The translations under genes were made by a program, and so were the position numbers. Shown piece after piece: positions 37,027-46,282 of a DNA stretch of 64,000 nucleotides (positions within the stretch are counted from its first letter, which is position 1; each line of letters opens with the position of its first letter). This stretch comes from Mesorhizobium sp. DCY119 (GTDB lineage: Bacteria > Pseudomonadota > Alphaproteobacteria > Rhizobiales > Rhizobiaceae). A model generated the notes under the pieces. It had not been told where the DNA came from, searched no databases, and was given only the letters and a program-made list of their open reading frames with translations. The stretch is from contig NZ_CP031834.1 of the NCBI RefSeq assembly GCF_003590645.1, forward strand, positions 3,596,501-3,660,500. Reading direction: 5' to 3'.

Positions 37027-37561
37027 GCTTATTCATGCAATCATCCTTGGCCTGCTCGGCGCCGGCATCGTTCATATCGCAGTCCTGATGATGATCCCGG
37101 ATTTCTCCGAAAGGGACGCATGGTCGCGCCTGGCCATGGCGGCGGATCTCTACACGGCTACTCCCTTTGCCGCCGAGACCGGCCCGACATCGACCGTAAA
37201 ATCGGTCGATCCGCTATTTGAGGCGGCAGCCTGCCGTTTCGATCTGACCGACGGTGTGGTGCAGGTGCGCGCGCAGGGCGACATGCCGTTCTGGTCGGTC
37301 TCGGTCTACAACCGTGCCGGTCAGAATATCTACAGTTTCAATGATCGAACGACGACGGACCGTTCGTTGAACTTCGTCGTCCTTACGCCCGCCCAGATGA
37401 TCGAGGTCCGCAAGGATTTGCCGGAAGGATTTGAGAAATCGATCTTCGTCGAGGCCCCGATCGATGAGGGCATCGTCGTGGTGCGAAGCTTCGTTCCGGA
37501 CGACAGCTGGAAGCAAGTTGCCGCCAGTTTTCTTGGCAGCATCTCCTGCGAACCGCAGTAG
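37019..37561 (+). CDS. DUF1254 membrane-anchored protein
   Basis: 180 residues with an N-terminal transmembrane segment (about 5-27) and a DUF1254-type domain (FDLTDGVVQVRAQGDMPFWS, YNRAGQNIYSFNDR, VLTPAQMIEVRKD). It overlaps the DUF1214 gene and has the same topology, so the two probably form a periplasmic complex. No enzymatic residues can be pointed to. Confidence 0.83.
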   Translation: MLRLIHAIILGLLGAGIVHIAVLMMIPDFSERDAWSRLAMAADLYTATPFAAETGPTSTVKSVDPLFEAAACRFDLTDGVVQVRAQGDMPFWSVSVYNRAGQNIYSFNDRTTTDRSLNFVVLTPAQMIEVRKDLPEGFEKSIFVEAPIDEGIVVVRSFVPDDSWKQVAASFLGSISCEPQ

Positions 37562-37575
37562 CCCCTCGCCTCGTA

Positions 37576-37595
37576 GCCCCTCAATGATGAGGGGC
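37576..37595. terminator. hairpin between convergent genes
   Basis: Perfect 8-bp stem GCCCCTCA / TGAGGGGC with a 4-nt loop, 14 nt after the DUF1254 stop and overlapping the stop codon of the convergent small gene. The T tract is poor on both sides (GGGCTTCTT on the plus strand). Confidence 0.45.
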
Positions 37596-37775
37596 GGGCT
37601 TCTTATGGCTCGATCCGACGTAGCTCGATATCGTACTGACGCCGGACGCCTCCAACATGGCCCGTCGCTCGTAGCGAACCCCCGGAAAAATGATCACGGA
37701 CGCCTGAGTTTCTGATGGACGGTCCGTTTGGCTGGTTGCCGCTTTCCGCGGCACGAAAGACAGTATGCTGCCCAT
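37581..37775 (-). CDS. small conserved protein with IIFPGVRYER motif
   Basis: 64-residue protein MGSILSFVPRKAA... with the segment ASVIIFPGVRYERR, which I recall from short rhizobial proteins annotated as hypothetical. ATG 37775 is preferred over upstream in-frame codons because the product then begins at the conserved part. Function is unknown. Its gene is divergent from the Tudor-repeat protein and shares a possible CtrA-type site with it. Confidence 0.6.
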   Translation of the reverse strand: MGSILSFVPRKAATSQTDRPSETQASVIIFPGVRYERRAMLEASGVSTISSYVGSSHKKPAPHH

Positions 37776-37849
37776 GACACGCGCTTTCCCTCTCGGTATG
37801 ACCGGAGCAACTACGCAACGCCTCCATGCTTGATAAGGCCAGCAGAGAG

Positions 37850-37865
37850 TTAACAGACTGCTAAC
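37850..37865. promoter_or_regulatory. CtrA-like box in divergent region
   Basis: TTAA, 7 nt, CTAAC: one mismatch from the CtrA consensus TTAA-N7-TTAAC, and also a GTTA/TAAC inverted repeat. It lies 75 nt upstream of the small minus-strand gene and about 120 nt upstream of the Tudor-repeat gene. Chance matches to such a short motif are common. Confidence 0.3.
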
Positions 37866-37986
37866 GTATTCCAACGCATTCGAAAAAATATGGTGCCTAA
37901 AAGAACCGGCCGACGCCAACGGTTCATCTGGCATTCAGTCCTGTTGCCATAACAACAGCGTTGTACGGTCCGCTTGGGGACTGGTA

Positions 37987-38376
37987 ATGGGAGACCAGAT
38001 TTTGATCAAGTATAGCTCTTTATTGATTGCAGCCGGCATGATGGCCTTGGGTGGCGGGGCCGCCAGCGCTCAAACGGCAGGTGATTGGGTACTCGGAAAC
38101 TACAAAAACGCTGGTTACTGGTTTCCAGGCATTGCCGAAAAAGTCGAGGGCGGGACGGTCACGATCCGCTACGACGACGGTGATCGGGAGACTGTGAGCC
38201 TGGACAAGGTTCGCCCCTACGACTGGATGATCGGCATGAAGGTCCAGTGCAATTACAAGAACGCCGGTGAATGGTATCCGGGCACAATTGCATCGTTGGC
38301 CGGCGAGAAGATCGGCATCAACTACGATGACGGCGACAAGGAAACCACCAAGACCGGTCGCTGCCGGACGCAGTAA
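37987..38376 (+). CDS. secreted protein with two Tudor-like repeats
   Basis: 129 residues. The signal peptide is cleaved after about residue 28 (ASA/Q), followed by two repeats of about 40 residues that share N-Y-K-N-A-G-x-W-(F/Y)-P-G, then a turn, then I-x-Y-D-D-G-D-x-E-T. The aromatic/YDDGD pattern is that of small SH3/Tudor-like barrels, usually intracellular and eukaryote-like; here they are exported. Single cysteines in VQCNY and GRCRT near the end may pair. GGGGA precedes the start. A strong terminator follows, so it is a monocistronic gene. Function is unknown; binding of a glycan, peptide or wall component is a guess. Confidence 0.8.
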   Translation: MGDQILIKYSSLLIAAGMMALGGGAASAQTAGDWVLGNYKNAGYWFPGIAEKVEGGTVTIRYDDGDRETVSLDKVRPYDWMIGMKVQCNYKNAGEWYPGTIASLAGEKIGINYDDGDKETTKTGRCRTQ

Positions 38377-38383
38377 AAAGCAA

Positions 38384-38404
38384 GGGCAGGCTTCGTGCCT
38401 GCCC
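38384..38404 (+). terminator. first hairpin after Tudor-repeat gene
   Basis: 8-bp stem GGGCAGGC / GCCTGCCC with a 5-nt TTCGT loop, 7 nt after the stop codon. It probably protects or precedes the terminator that follows. Confidence 0.5.
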
Positions 38405-38415
38405 AGACCGCTGAT

Positions 38416-38451
38416 AAAACCCGCCGATTTTTCGGCGGGTTTTGTTTTTTT
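38416..38451 (+). terminator. strong intrinsic terminator
   Basis: Stem ACCCGCCGA / TCGGCGGGT with a 4-nt TTTT loop, extended by A/T pairs and followed by TTTTGTTTTTTT. Classic Rho-independent terminator of the Tudor-repeat gene. Confidence 0.88.
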
Positions 38452-38569
38452 GAGATTGAAGTTTTTGAGGACGCAACGGCGTTCATTCGAGCCAGTTCAC
38501 TCCCCCTTAACCAAGGATATGTAGGATTTGATAAGGATTAGAGTTGGCAGCGTGTTATTCTAGTATGCT

Positions 38570-38609
38570 CATACTTTTCAATGCGTTAGCGCTAGCATGG
38601 AAAAGTATG
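38570..38609. repeat. 40-nt near-perfect palindrome
   Basis: CATACTTTTC and GAAAAGTATG enclose ATGC...GCAT arms and a central TAGCGCTA palindrome, with only a 2-nt bulge of asymmetry. It sits in the 273-nt gap between a terminator and the DUF2336 gene. The rest of that gap is unremarkable and AT-rich. It could be an operator, a recombination site, a small RNA hairpin or a dispersed palindromic element. Confidence 0.55.
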
Positions 38610-38724
38610 CAACGCACACTGAGCTAACAGGTCGACGCTAACTTTGTCGCCAAACCGTCGAATTTTCGGTCAGGCTCCGGCAGGTTGTTTTGTAAGTGTG
38701 CGTTTTGAGTAAGGCCTAGTCCTC

Positions 38725-39693
38725 GTGTCATCCTCAGACTTCAGGCAACTCGCCTTGAAAGGCGAAGCGGGACGCAGCGAAAGGCTGTTTCGCGCCGCCG
38801 TGTCGGCCTTCTGCTCGCTGACACGTCCGTCGCGTCGCGACATCAAGCAGCTTGAGGATCTGGTGCTGCCGCTTTTCGACACGGTCTCGGTCGAGGCGCG
38901 CCGCTTTGCCGCCGCCGCACTTTCGGAATGTGCCGATGCGCCTGGCGCGCTGATCCGCCGGCTTTCCAACGAAGCCGTCGACATAGCTGCACCCCTGCTC
39001 ATTCGCTCGAAGGTCCTCAGGGATATTGACCTCATCGCATTGATCGGCCGCCATGGATTGCCGCATGCGCGTGCCATCGCACGCCGCGCCGATCTCAACC
39101 CGGCGATAGCCGATCTCGTCTGGGCACTCGAAAATCCAAAGCTGGTGCGGTTGCCCTTGCCGAAGGAGCGTCAAGCTCAAGTAGAAGCGGCCAGCAGGGC
39201 GCAGATTTTGAACGACGGCAATCCTGAACCCGTCCCCGGCATTTCCGCCGACAATGCGCGCAGACGTCTGCGATCGATGATGGTGCCGGTCCAAACTACG
39301 CCCGATGCGACGACAGAACAGTCCGCAGGATCGCTGCGATACGCGAAGCTTCGCGACATGGCTTTGACCGGCAATCCGGCTTTCTTCCAGACAGCCCTTG
39401 CCGATGCCGGCCAAATCGACTTTCCGACAGCGAAGTCGATCACCGAAAAAGCCAACCACCCGGAACTGATCGCCGTTCTTCACTCTCTGGAATTGAGCGA
39501 AGAACAGGCGTTTCTCATCGCTGCCTGCGTCTACCCCGGAAAATTCGCCGACCCGGAATCAATCCGGCTGTTTCTGTATAGCTACCGGAACATGCAACCG
39601 GACGCTGCTCGCCAGAGCGTCAAGACGTTGAAGGCCGGATCGCCATCCACTCCCGTCTCATTGCAGACTGTAACCCGAAGCGCTGCTGGCTGA
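38725..39693 (+). CDS. DUF2336 family protein
   Basis: 322-residue soluble helical protein of the alphaproteobacterial DUF2336 family (VEARRFAAAALSECADAP, PNEAVDIAAPLL-like NEAVDIAAPLLIRS, LIGRHGLPHARAIARR). The helical repeats resemble HEAT/ARM packing. It starts at a GTG, because no ATG precedes the conserved opening; the AAGG about 12 nt upstream is a weak ribosome site. It is convergent with the DUF1491 gene 20 nt away. Function is unknown. Confidence 0.82.
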   Translation: MSSSDFRQLALKGEAGRSERLFRAAVSAFCSLTRPSRRDIKQLEDLVLPLFDTVSVEARRFAAAALSECADAPGALIRRLSNEAVDIAAPLLIRSKVLRDIDLIALIGRHGLPHARAIARRADLNPAIADLVWALENPKLVRLPLPKERQAQVEAASRAQILNDGNPEPVPGISADNARRRLRSMMVPVQTTPDATTEQSAGSLRYAKLRDMALTGNPAFFQTALADAGQIDFPTAKSITEKANHPELIAVLHSLELSEEQAFLIAACVYPGKFADPESIRLFLYSYRNMQPDAARQSVKTLKAGSPSTPVSLQTVTRSAAG

Positions 39694-39713
39694 AGACGCC
39701 GAGCGTACGCGGC

Positions 39714-40061
39714 TCAAAGTTTCGCGATGGATATCAGCTCTTCGACCGGCGTCTGTCCGGCCTCGATCTCGACCACCCAGATATCGGGATCGAAACGCTT
39801 TTCCTTCTCCAGGCGAGCCTCCAAAGCGGCTGTATCCTCGCCGACATTCAGTGGTGAAAAATGTCGCTCGTCCGGGCGAGCTGAATCATAGCTAGTCTGC
39901 GGTGCAGGCCCGTATAGAGCTGTTTCGCCCAGACGGTTGCGCGACATGACGAAGACTGCGCCCGCTTCCGTCGCCCCGCGCTTGACGATCGCAGCAAAGC
40001 CGCCTGCGCTGAAAACCCGGCGCAGGAGTGCGGAAACCCAGAAGTCGGTGGTGACGCGCAT
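39714..40061 (-). CDS. DUF1491 family protein
   Basis: 115 residues matching the small alphaproteobacterial DUF1491 family (FWVSALLRRVFSAGGFAAIV, AGAVFV, RFDPDIWVVEIE). It appears cytoplasmic, with no signal or catalytic motif. It lies between the DUF2336 gene and the peptidoglycan-binding gene on the strand of the latter, separated by 67 nt. Function is unknown. Confidence 0.85.
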   Translation of the reverse strand: MRVTTDFWVSALLRRVFSAGGFAAIVKRGATEAGAVFVMSRNRLGETALYGPAPQTSYDSARPDERHFSPLNVGEDTAALEARLEKEKRFDPDIWVVEIEAGQTPVEELISIAKL

Positions 40062-40128
40062 GGAAACGAACGGCTCAAGCTGATAAAGGAGGGCAACGCT
40101 TATCCGGTCGCCCGAATATGCGCCAGCC

Positions 40129-40888
40129 TCATTTCGTCAGGCCGATTTCCTTCATCTTCACATAGACGGCTTCGTCAGGCTCGCCGGTCTCGGGCAGCCC
40201 GAACAGCGACTGGAATTCCCGAATAGCCGACTTCGTCCGTGCGCCCACTAGCCCGTCAATCTCGATGCCGTCATTGCCGAAAGCCTTCAGCCCGGCCTGA
40301 ATCTTCGAAACCCGAGGGCTAGGCGCGGGCGCAGAAACCGGCTGCACTGCCGGAATTGGCGTCGGTGTTTGCTGCACCGGAGCCGGGCGCGGCGCCGGCG
40401 TTATGCCGGCCGTGGTCGGATTTGCGCCCAGCTGACTCAACAGTTGCTGATCGACCTTGCCGGATGGCGTCAGGCCCATCTTTCGCTGATAGGTTTCGAT
40501 CGCTTTTGTCGTTGCCGGGCCCGGTATGCCGTCGACCGTGCCGGCATAGAAATTCAGGTCCTTCAGAATAGCCTGAACCTGCTCAACCGCCGGGTCGCTC
40601 TTCGGCCGTACGGGCACGGCGGGCACCTCTTCCGGACGCTCGATTTGGATTGTCGTTTCCGGCTCGAGCGAAGCGGACTCATTGCGTGCCGGCAGAAGAC
40701 TGAATTCCCGTGTCGCAAAGAACGCACTGGTATGAGCATGCGGCTGGTACCAGAGCGCGTTGGCGGATACATAAAACAGCGCAACCAGAAATGCGGTCGA
40801 TCCGCCCACCAGAACCGGGTTTCGGGAGATCATCCCGCCAAGGGCAAGCACGCTTCCTTCAAGCGGACCAGGCTTGGGAGCGCGTTTC

Positions 40889-40914
<26 letters not shown>
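40129..40914 (-). CDS. membrane protein with two peptidoglycan-binding domains
   Basis: 261 residues. A basic cytoplasmic N-terminus is followed by one transmembrane segment (about residues 34-53) and a periplasmic part with two PG_binding_1 domains (KDLNFYAGTVDGIPGPATTKAIE and the second with GLVGARTKSAIREFQ), joined by a Pro-rich linker. It can tether wall to membrane. Its start overlaps the 3' end of the DivJ-like kinase gene by 26 nt, so the two are co-expressed. Confidence 0.87.
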
Positions 40915-42688
<1,774 letters not shown>

Positions 42689-43152
42689 TCAACGCACTCG
42701 CATCTGGTCCGCTTCGCGGATCGCTTATTGATTGGCTTCGAAACTCGCATCCAGCCTTTAAAGAATGGATAAGGCACGCCCTTTCAGTACCCTGCTGATG
42801 GCGAATATCAGTACGGTGGCTGCGAAAATCCCTGCCAGTTTGTTGCATAGTAAACAGATGGTTAGGTTGCCGGATCCCTCAAAAACGAGATGCCCGGCGC
42901 ACGCTGCATCCTTGCCGTCTGGAAATATCGATCAGGAACAGAAGCTTATATGGTTAGCCAAAGGTTACCAGCCTTTGCCGGCATGCGATCCTCGGTACGC
43001 CGGGCATCCGATCGTTTAAAATTTTAGCAAAATTTGCGCAAAATGCCGTCGAGTTCTGCAAGCCGTCCTTTGTGCGTCCATGTCAATCTCACCTCAACAA
43101 AACGAGTCGTGCCGGAAAAGACGCATGACCGACGTTAGCAGAGGGCAAGGAC
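42689..43152. other. 464-nt intergenic region between kinase and DUF5330 genes
   Basis: No convincing gene; an 84-codon plus-strand frame (42765-43019) has no ribosome site and low-complexity content. AT-rich stretches near 43015-43035 repeat AAAATTT-type words. TTAG-N7-TTAC at 42954-42968 is a weak CtrA-like match (6 of 8). A 5-bp hairpin TCCGC/TTC/GCGGA lies near 42710. Divergent promoters are expected here. Confidence 0.4.
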
Positions 43153-43488
43153 ATGGGCTTTCTCATCAAAATGGCATTCTGGTTTTCGCTGGTTCTTCTG
43201 GTGCTCCCGTTCGACTTCGGTGAGACAAAGAGCGACCAGCCGAATGTAAATGCCATTCAGGCATTTCTCGCCGCCCGGGAAGCGGTCGGCGATGTCAGCG
43301 GCATCTGCGAACGCAAACCGGAAGTCTGCGAAGTCGGCAAATCCGCCATGCACACGGTCGGCATAAGGGCGCGTGAAGCGGCCAAGATCGCCTTCGAGAT
43401 GCTGGACAGCAAATTCGGCGAACCCGACACCGCGACGAAAACCGGCAGCGTCCCGCCGGTCGCGCCGGAAGCACCGGCTGCCAACTAA
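43153..43488 (+). CDS. DUF5330 exported protein
   Basis: 111 residues with an N-terminal hydrophobic segment (about 5-22) that is a signal or anchor, a conserved core with ICERKPEVCEVG (two cysteines, probably a disulfide) and AREAAKIAFEML, and a Pro-rich tail. AAGGA sits four bases before the ATG. This is a rhizobial DUF5330-type protein of unknown function. A terminator follows. Confidence 0.82.
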   Translation: MGFLIKMAFWFSLVLLVLPFDFGETKSDQPNVNAIQAFLAAREAVGDVSGICERKPEVCEVGKSAMHTVGIRAREAAKIAFEMLDSKFGEPDTATKTGSVPPVAPEAPAAN

Positions 43489-43519
43489 CGATTTCTCTTT
43501 GCCGCCCAGCGAGGCGGCC

Positions 43520-43569
43520 ACACCGCAGGCCAGTCTGCCCTCTCGGCGCCTGCGGTGTCTTTCTTTTTC
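43520..43569 (+). terminator. intrinsic terminator after DUF5330 gene
   Basis: 11-bp stem ACACCGCAGGC / GCCTGCGGTGT with a 17-nt loop, followed by CTTTCTTTTT. It separates the DUF5330 gene from sufE. Confidence 0.8.
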
Positions 43570-43605
43570 CGTGACGTCGCGCGGCCGCGGCATTATATCG
43601 AGCGC

Positions 43606-44031
43606 ATGAGCGCAACTATGCAAAGCATCCGCGACGACTTCGCCTTCCTTGACGAATGGGAAGATCGTTACCGCTATGTCATCGAGCTTGGTGAGGCCCT
43701 GCCTCCCTATCCGGACTCGGCGCGCGACGATGCTCACAAGGTTCAAGGTTGCGTCAGTCAGGTCTGGCTGCTTACCGAGCCCGCCGAAGGTGTCGATCCG
43801 GTCATCAATTTCCAGGGCGATTCGGATGCTCATATCGTTCGCGGGCTCGTTGCGATCATGCTTGCGCTTTTTTCCGGCAGGCGCGCCAGCGAGATCATAA
43901 CGACAGACGCCGAAGCCGTTTTGCGTTCTCTCGGCCTCGACGAACATCTGACGCCGCAGCGCGCAAACGGGCTTCGTTCGATGATCAAGCGCATCAAGCG
44001 CGACGCTGAGGCTGCGCTGCAGCCGGCCTAA
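43606..44031 (+). CDS. sufE: SufE cysteine-desulfurase sulfur acceptor
   Basis: 141-residue SufE-family protein, which takes persulfide sulfur from SufS for iron-sulfur cluster assembly. Cys49 in VQGCVSQVWL is the acceptor; the rest (GDSDAHIVRGLVAIM, LTPQRANGLRSM) is family-typical. ATG 43606 (MSATMQS) is chosen; ATG 43618 is also possible. It stands apart from the suf operon here. Confidence 0.92.
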   Translation: MSATMQSIRDDFAFLDEWEDRYRYVIELGEALPPYPDSARDDAHKVQGCVSQVWLLTEPAEGVDPVINFQGDSDAHIVRGLVAIMLALFSGRRASEIITTDAEAVLRSLGLDEHLTPQRANGLRSMIKRIKRDAEAALQPA

Positions 44032-44040
44032 GCCGGCTCG

Positions 44041-44856
44041 TCACCTGTCCAGCACCGGGCGATAGTCTTCACTGCCCCAATGCAGCATTCTTTTTGCCGG
44101 GCTCGGCGTGACTGACTGCGGACGATAATGCCTGCTCAGCACACCGAGCGCGGTCTTCAGGACAATCTTGGCTGAGCGAACCGGCCATCCGCGCTCCAGT
44201 TCCACTTGTTCCAGACCCTTCAGGAAGCAACATACATCGATGAGAACGCCCGAAAGCTCCGGGCCAACGACTGTGATTGCCCGATCAACCCGCTGGCGCG
44301 CCGCCAGTGCCGAGCCGGTCAGTTCCGCGATCCCATTTCCGCCCCCGCGCTTGCCGGAAGCCACGCTGGCTACCCAGTTCGCACCCAGCCGCGGCATGAT
44401 CTGCCCGCGCGTGTAATCCGAACGCAGGCGCTCACCCGCCTCAAATTCAGCCAGCGACAGAAAGGACGCACCCGTCCTCGTCTTGCGTCGCATCAACTGC
44501 CCAAGCGGCGATTCGGAAAGATTGACCGTCGCCAGCGCAGAAACGCCGTCGACTTCAATCACCCTCGTTTCAAACTCGCGCTGCCGCTGCTGAGAGGCGG
44601 TTTCATCGGCCACTACTGCCTGTGTTCCAGCAGGACGCGCCGCGACAAGCCTCACCTTGTCATCGCGGCGAGCGACCACCCCACGGCCGATCAGATCGAC
44701 AAGAGCCTCCCGATCCACGGCGATCGTCCCGTGCTCTTCGCCTTCGAGCAGAAGTTTTCCGTCGACCGCCGTTTCCTGAACCAGGGCGGGACCTCTGGAC
44801 AGAAAGCGTGAGATCCGCCGACAGCCTTCATTGTCTTCGATCATCTGATGCGCCAT
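44041..44856 (-). CDS. DUF6456 domain protein
   Basis: 271 residues. The C-terminal part (SPLGQLMRRK, FLSLAEFEAGERLRSDYTRGQ, LEQVELERGWPVRSAKIVLKTAL) matches rhizobial DUF6456 proteins; the N-terminal part has a winged-helix-like stretch (ALVDLIGRGVV). ATG 44856 is one base after the stop of the DnaA-like gene (TGAAATG), so the pair is one transcription unit. A DNA-related role is suggested by context only. Confidence 0.78.
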   Translation of the reverse strand: MAHQMIEDNEGCRRISRFLSRGPALVQETAVDGKLLLEGEEHGTIAVDREALVDLIGRGVVARRDDKVRLVAARPAGTQAVVADETASQQRQREFETRVIEVDGVSALATVNLSESPLGQLMRRKTRTGASFLSLAEFEAGERLRSDYTRGQIMPRLGANWVASVASGKRGGGNGIAELTGSALAARQRVDRAITVVGPELSGVLIDVCCFLKGLEQVELERGWPVRSAKIVLKTALGVLSRHYRPQSVTPSPAKRMLHWGSEDYRPVLDR

Positions 44857-44857
44857 T

Positions 44858-45265
44858 TCAAAAGCTCGCTTTGTTGCCGAATGCTGCCAGTGCGACCCGC
44901 TCGGTAAGCGCGACCATGCGATCGAAGTCCGCGTCATCCCGCAAATCTTCGACCAGGTGACAGGCGTACATGACCGTGGTGCGGTCGCGCCCGAAGCCGG
45001 CTCCTACGTCGCGCATCGTCACGCTCAACGCGACATGCGTGACATACATCGCGATGTGCCTGACCCGCGACACGCCGAGGCCACCCCGACCCGGACTGCG
45101 CAGTTCCTTGCTCGACACGTTGAACAAGGCAGCCGTGATATCCATCATGCCTTCGCACAATTCGATGATGCGTTCTTCCCGCCGCCCACTGCTCGACGTC
45201 AGCGAGACGCGTGGGGGCTCCGTCTCTTCCTGGTAATTTCTGGATACTGCCGCCGTGAGATGCAC
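44858..45265 (-). CDS. stand-alone DnaA domain IV (DNA-binding) paralogue
   Basis: 135 residues with no AAA+ domain. The C-terminal 90 residues align with DnaA domain IV: VSRVRHIAMYVTHVAL for the basic helix and GAGFGRDRTTVMYACHLVE for the DnaA-box recognition signature (FGGRDHTTVLHA in Escherichia coli). Thr-Thr-Val is kept, while the first His is Arg, the second is Tyr, and one Gly is missing. It begins at GTG with a strong GGAGGGAAAGG ribosome site. A perfect SOS box lies 58 nt upstream. It may compete with DnaA or act as a transcription factor at DnaA boxes. Confidence 0.82.
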   Translation of the reverse strand: MHLTAAVSRNYQEETEPPRVSLTSSSGRREERIIELCEGMMDITAALFNVSSKELRSPGRGGLGVSRVRHIAMYVTHVALSVTMRDVGAGFGRDRTTVMYACHLVEDLRDDADFDRMVALTERVALAAFGNKASF

Positions 45266-45323
45266 TGAACCTTTCCCTCCGCGTGTAGGAATAAGTTCTT
45301 ATATCTGCACTCGACGGCAATGT

Positions 45324-45338
45324 GAACAAAAGAGGAAC
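45324..45338 (-). promoter_or_regulatory. LexA/SOS box upstream of DnaA-like gene
   Basis: GAAC-N7-GAAC (GTTC-N7-GTTC on the transcribed strand), the alphaproteobacterial LexA operator. On the minus strand it overlaps a possible -35 (TTGTTC), with AGATAT 17 nt further on. Distance to the GTG start is 58 nt, and to the divergent gene 145 nt. The remaining 218-nt gap is AT-rich and contains no gene. Confidence 0.6.
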
Positions 45339-45483
45339 ATTTTTAGTAGGCAAAAATACTCATCACATTGAAATAGCGTTGTTTTTTTCTAATCGGAAAA
45401 AATAAAAAGCCGATTTTTATCCCCCTCATTGGGAGGCGGCGGATAGTGCGTTCAACCGGGGTCAACAAAGGAAACCCACTTGA

Positions 45484-45843
45484 ATGAACGACATTCGCGC
45501 TGAATCACAGGCATTCCGTGCTCGCCAGATGGCCGAGACGGAAAACGCCCGGCAACTCGCGGCACTTCATCTCGCCTGCGGCATCGATCTGACAACCGCG
45601 CTGAGCGCCGACCCCGAACCAAGGCTGCGGCTGATAATTCGCTTGGAAAGGGCGATCGAACGCGAGCGTCTCAAGGGCATGCGCAGGCATTGGACCTACG
45701 ATCTGAATCGCCATATCGCGTTGAAGCAGGTGCTTGACCGGTTGCGCGATACAGGACTGCCGCCTCGAATGGTTGCGTCCCCTGCCCCATGCCGGACGCA
45801 GAAACGCAGACGGCGCCCGAAGGCGCCGCCGAAACTGTATTGA
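45484..45843 (+). CDS. conserved rhizobial protein, basic C-terminus
   Basis: 119 residues, cytoplasmic and helical. The segment RLIIRLERAIERERLKGMRRHWTYDLNRHIALKQ, quoted here only by its ends RLIIRLERAIER and YDLNRHIALKQ, is one I associate with a conserved rhizobial hypothetical family. The C-terminus is very basic (QKRRRRPKAPPK) and could bind nucleic acid. It is convergent with mucR, 7 nt apart. Function is unknown. Confidence 0.75.
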   Translation: MNDIRAESQAFRARQMAETENARQLAALHLACGIDLTTALSADPEPRLRLIIRLERAIERERLKGMRRHWTYDLNRHIALKQVLDRLRDTGLPPRMVASPAPCRTQKRRRRPKAPPKLY

Positions 45844-45850
45844 TTGCAGT

Positions 45851-46282
45851 TTATTTACTGGCCGTCTTGCGCTTGCGGCCCAGGCCCATCTTCTTGGCCA
45901 GCTGCGAACGAGCCGCTGCATAGTTCGGCGCGACCATCGGATAGGCAGGGTCCAGGCCCCACTTTTCACGATACTGGTCGGGCGACAGACCATAGTGGGT
46001 CATCAGGTGACGCTTGAGCGACTTGAACTTCTTTCCGTCTTCAAGGCAGACGATGTATTCTTCATGAACCGAGCGTTTCGGATTGACAGCAGGCTTCTGC
46101 TTGTCGGTCTGCGGCTGCTCTACAGCTCCACCAACACGACCGAGCGCTGCATGTACGTCGGCGATAAGATTTGGCAGTTCGCCAACCGGAACTGGATTAT
46201 TGCTGACATAAGCAGCAACCACATCGGCTGTCAGCTCAATTAGCATTTCGGAATTCTTGGTAGACGTATCGGTAATGTCCAT
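45851..46282 (-). CDS. mucR: MucR/Ros-family zinc-finger transcriptional regulator
   Basis: 143-residue regulator. The Ros-type domain reads VCLEDGKKFKSLKRHLMTH, then YGLSPDQYREKWGLDPAYPMV, with a basic C-terminus (KKMGLGRKRK). The second zinc ligand of the classical CxxC is Asp here (CLED), a variant known among MucR homologues. MucR proteins repress exopolysaccharide, motility and cell-cycle genes at AT-rich targets in rhizobia and Brucella. It is a single gene with a long AT-rich leader region. Confidence 0.9.
   Translation of the reverse strand: MDITDTSTKNSEMLIELTADVVAAYVSNNPVPVGELPNLIADVHAALGRVGGAVEQPQTDKQKPAVNPKRSVHEEYIVCLEDGKKFKSLKRHLMTHYGLSPDQYREKWGLDPAYPMVAPNYAAARSQLAKKMGLGRKRKTASK

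Noticed and set aside
37899-37925. GAACCG...CGGTTC pair as a possible second LexA box
   Set aside because: The arms are inverted, not direct, and spacing is 11 nt, so it does not match GTTC-N7-GTTC.
42765-43019. 84-codon plus-strand frame in the intergenic region before the DUF5330 gene
   Set aside because: No ribosome site, no hydrophobic or conserved segment, and it lies where promoters are expected.
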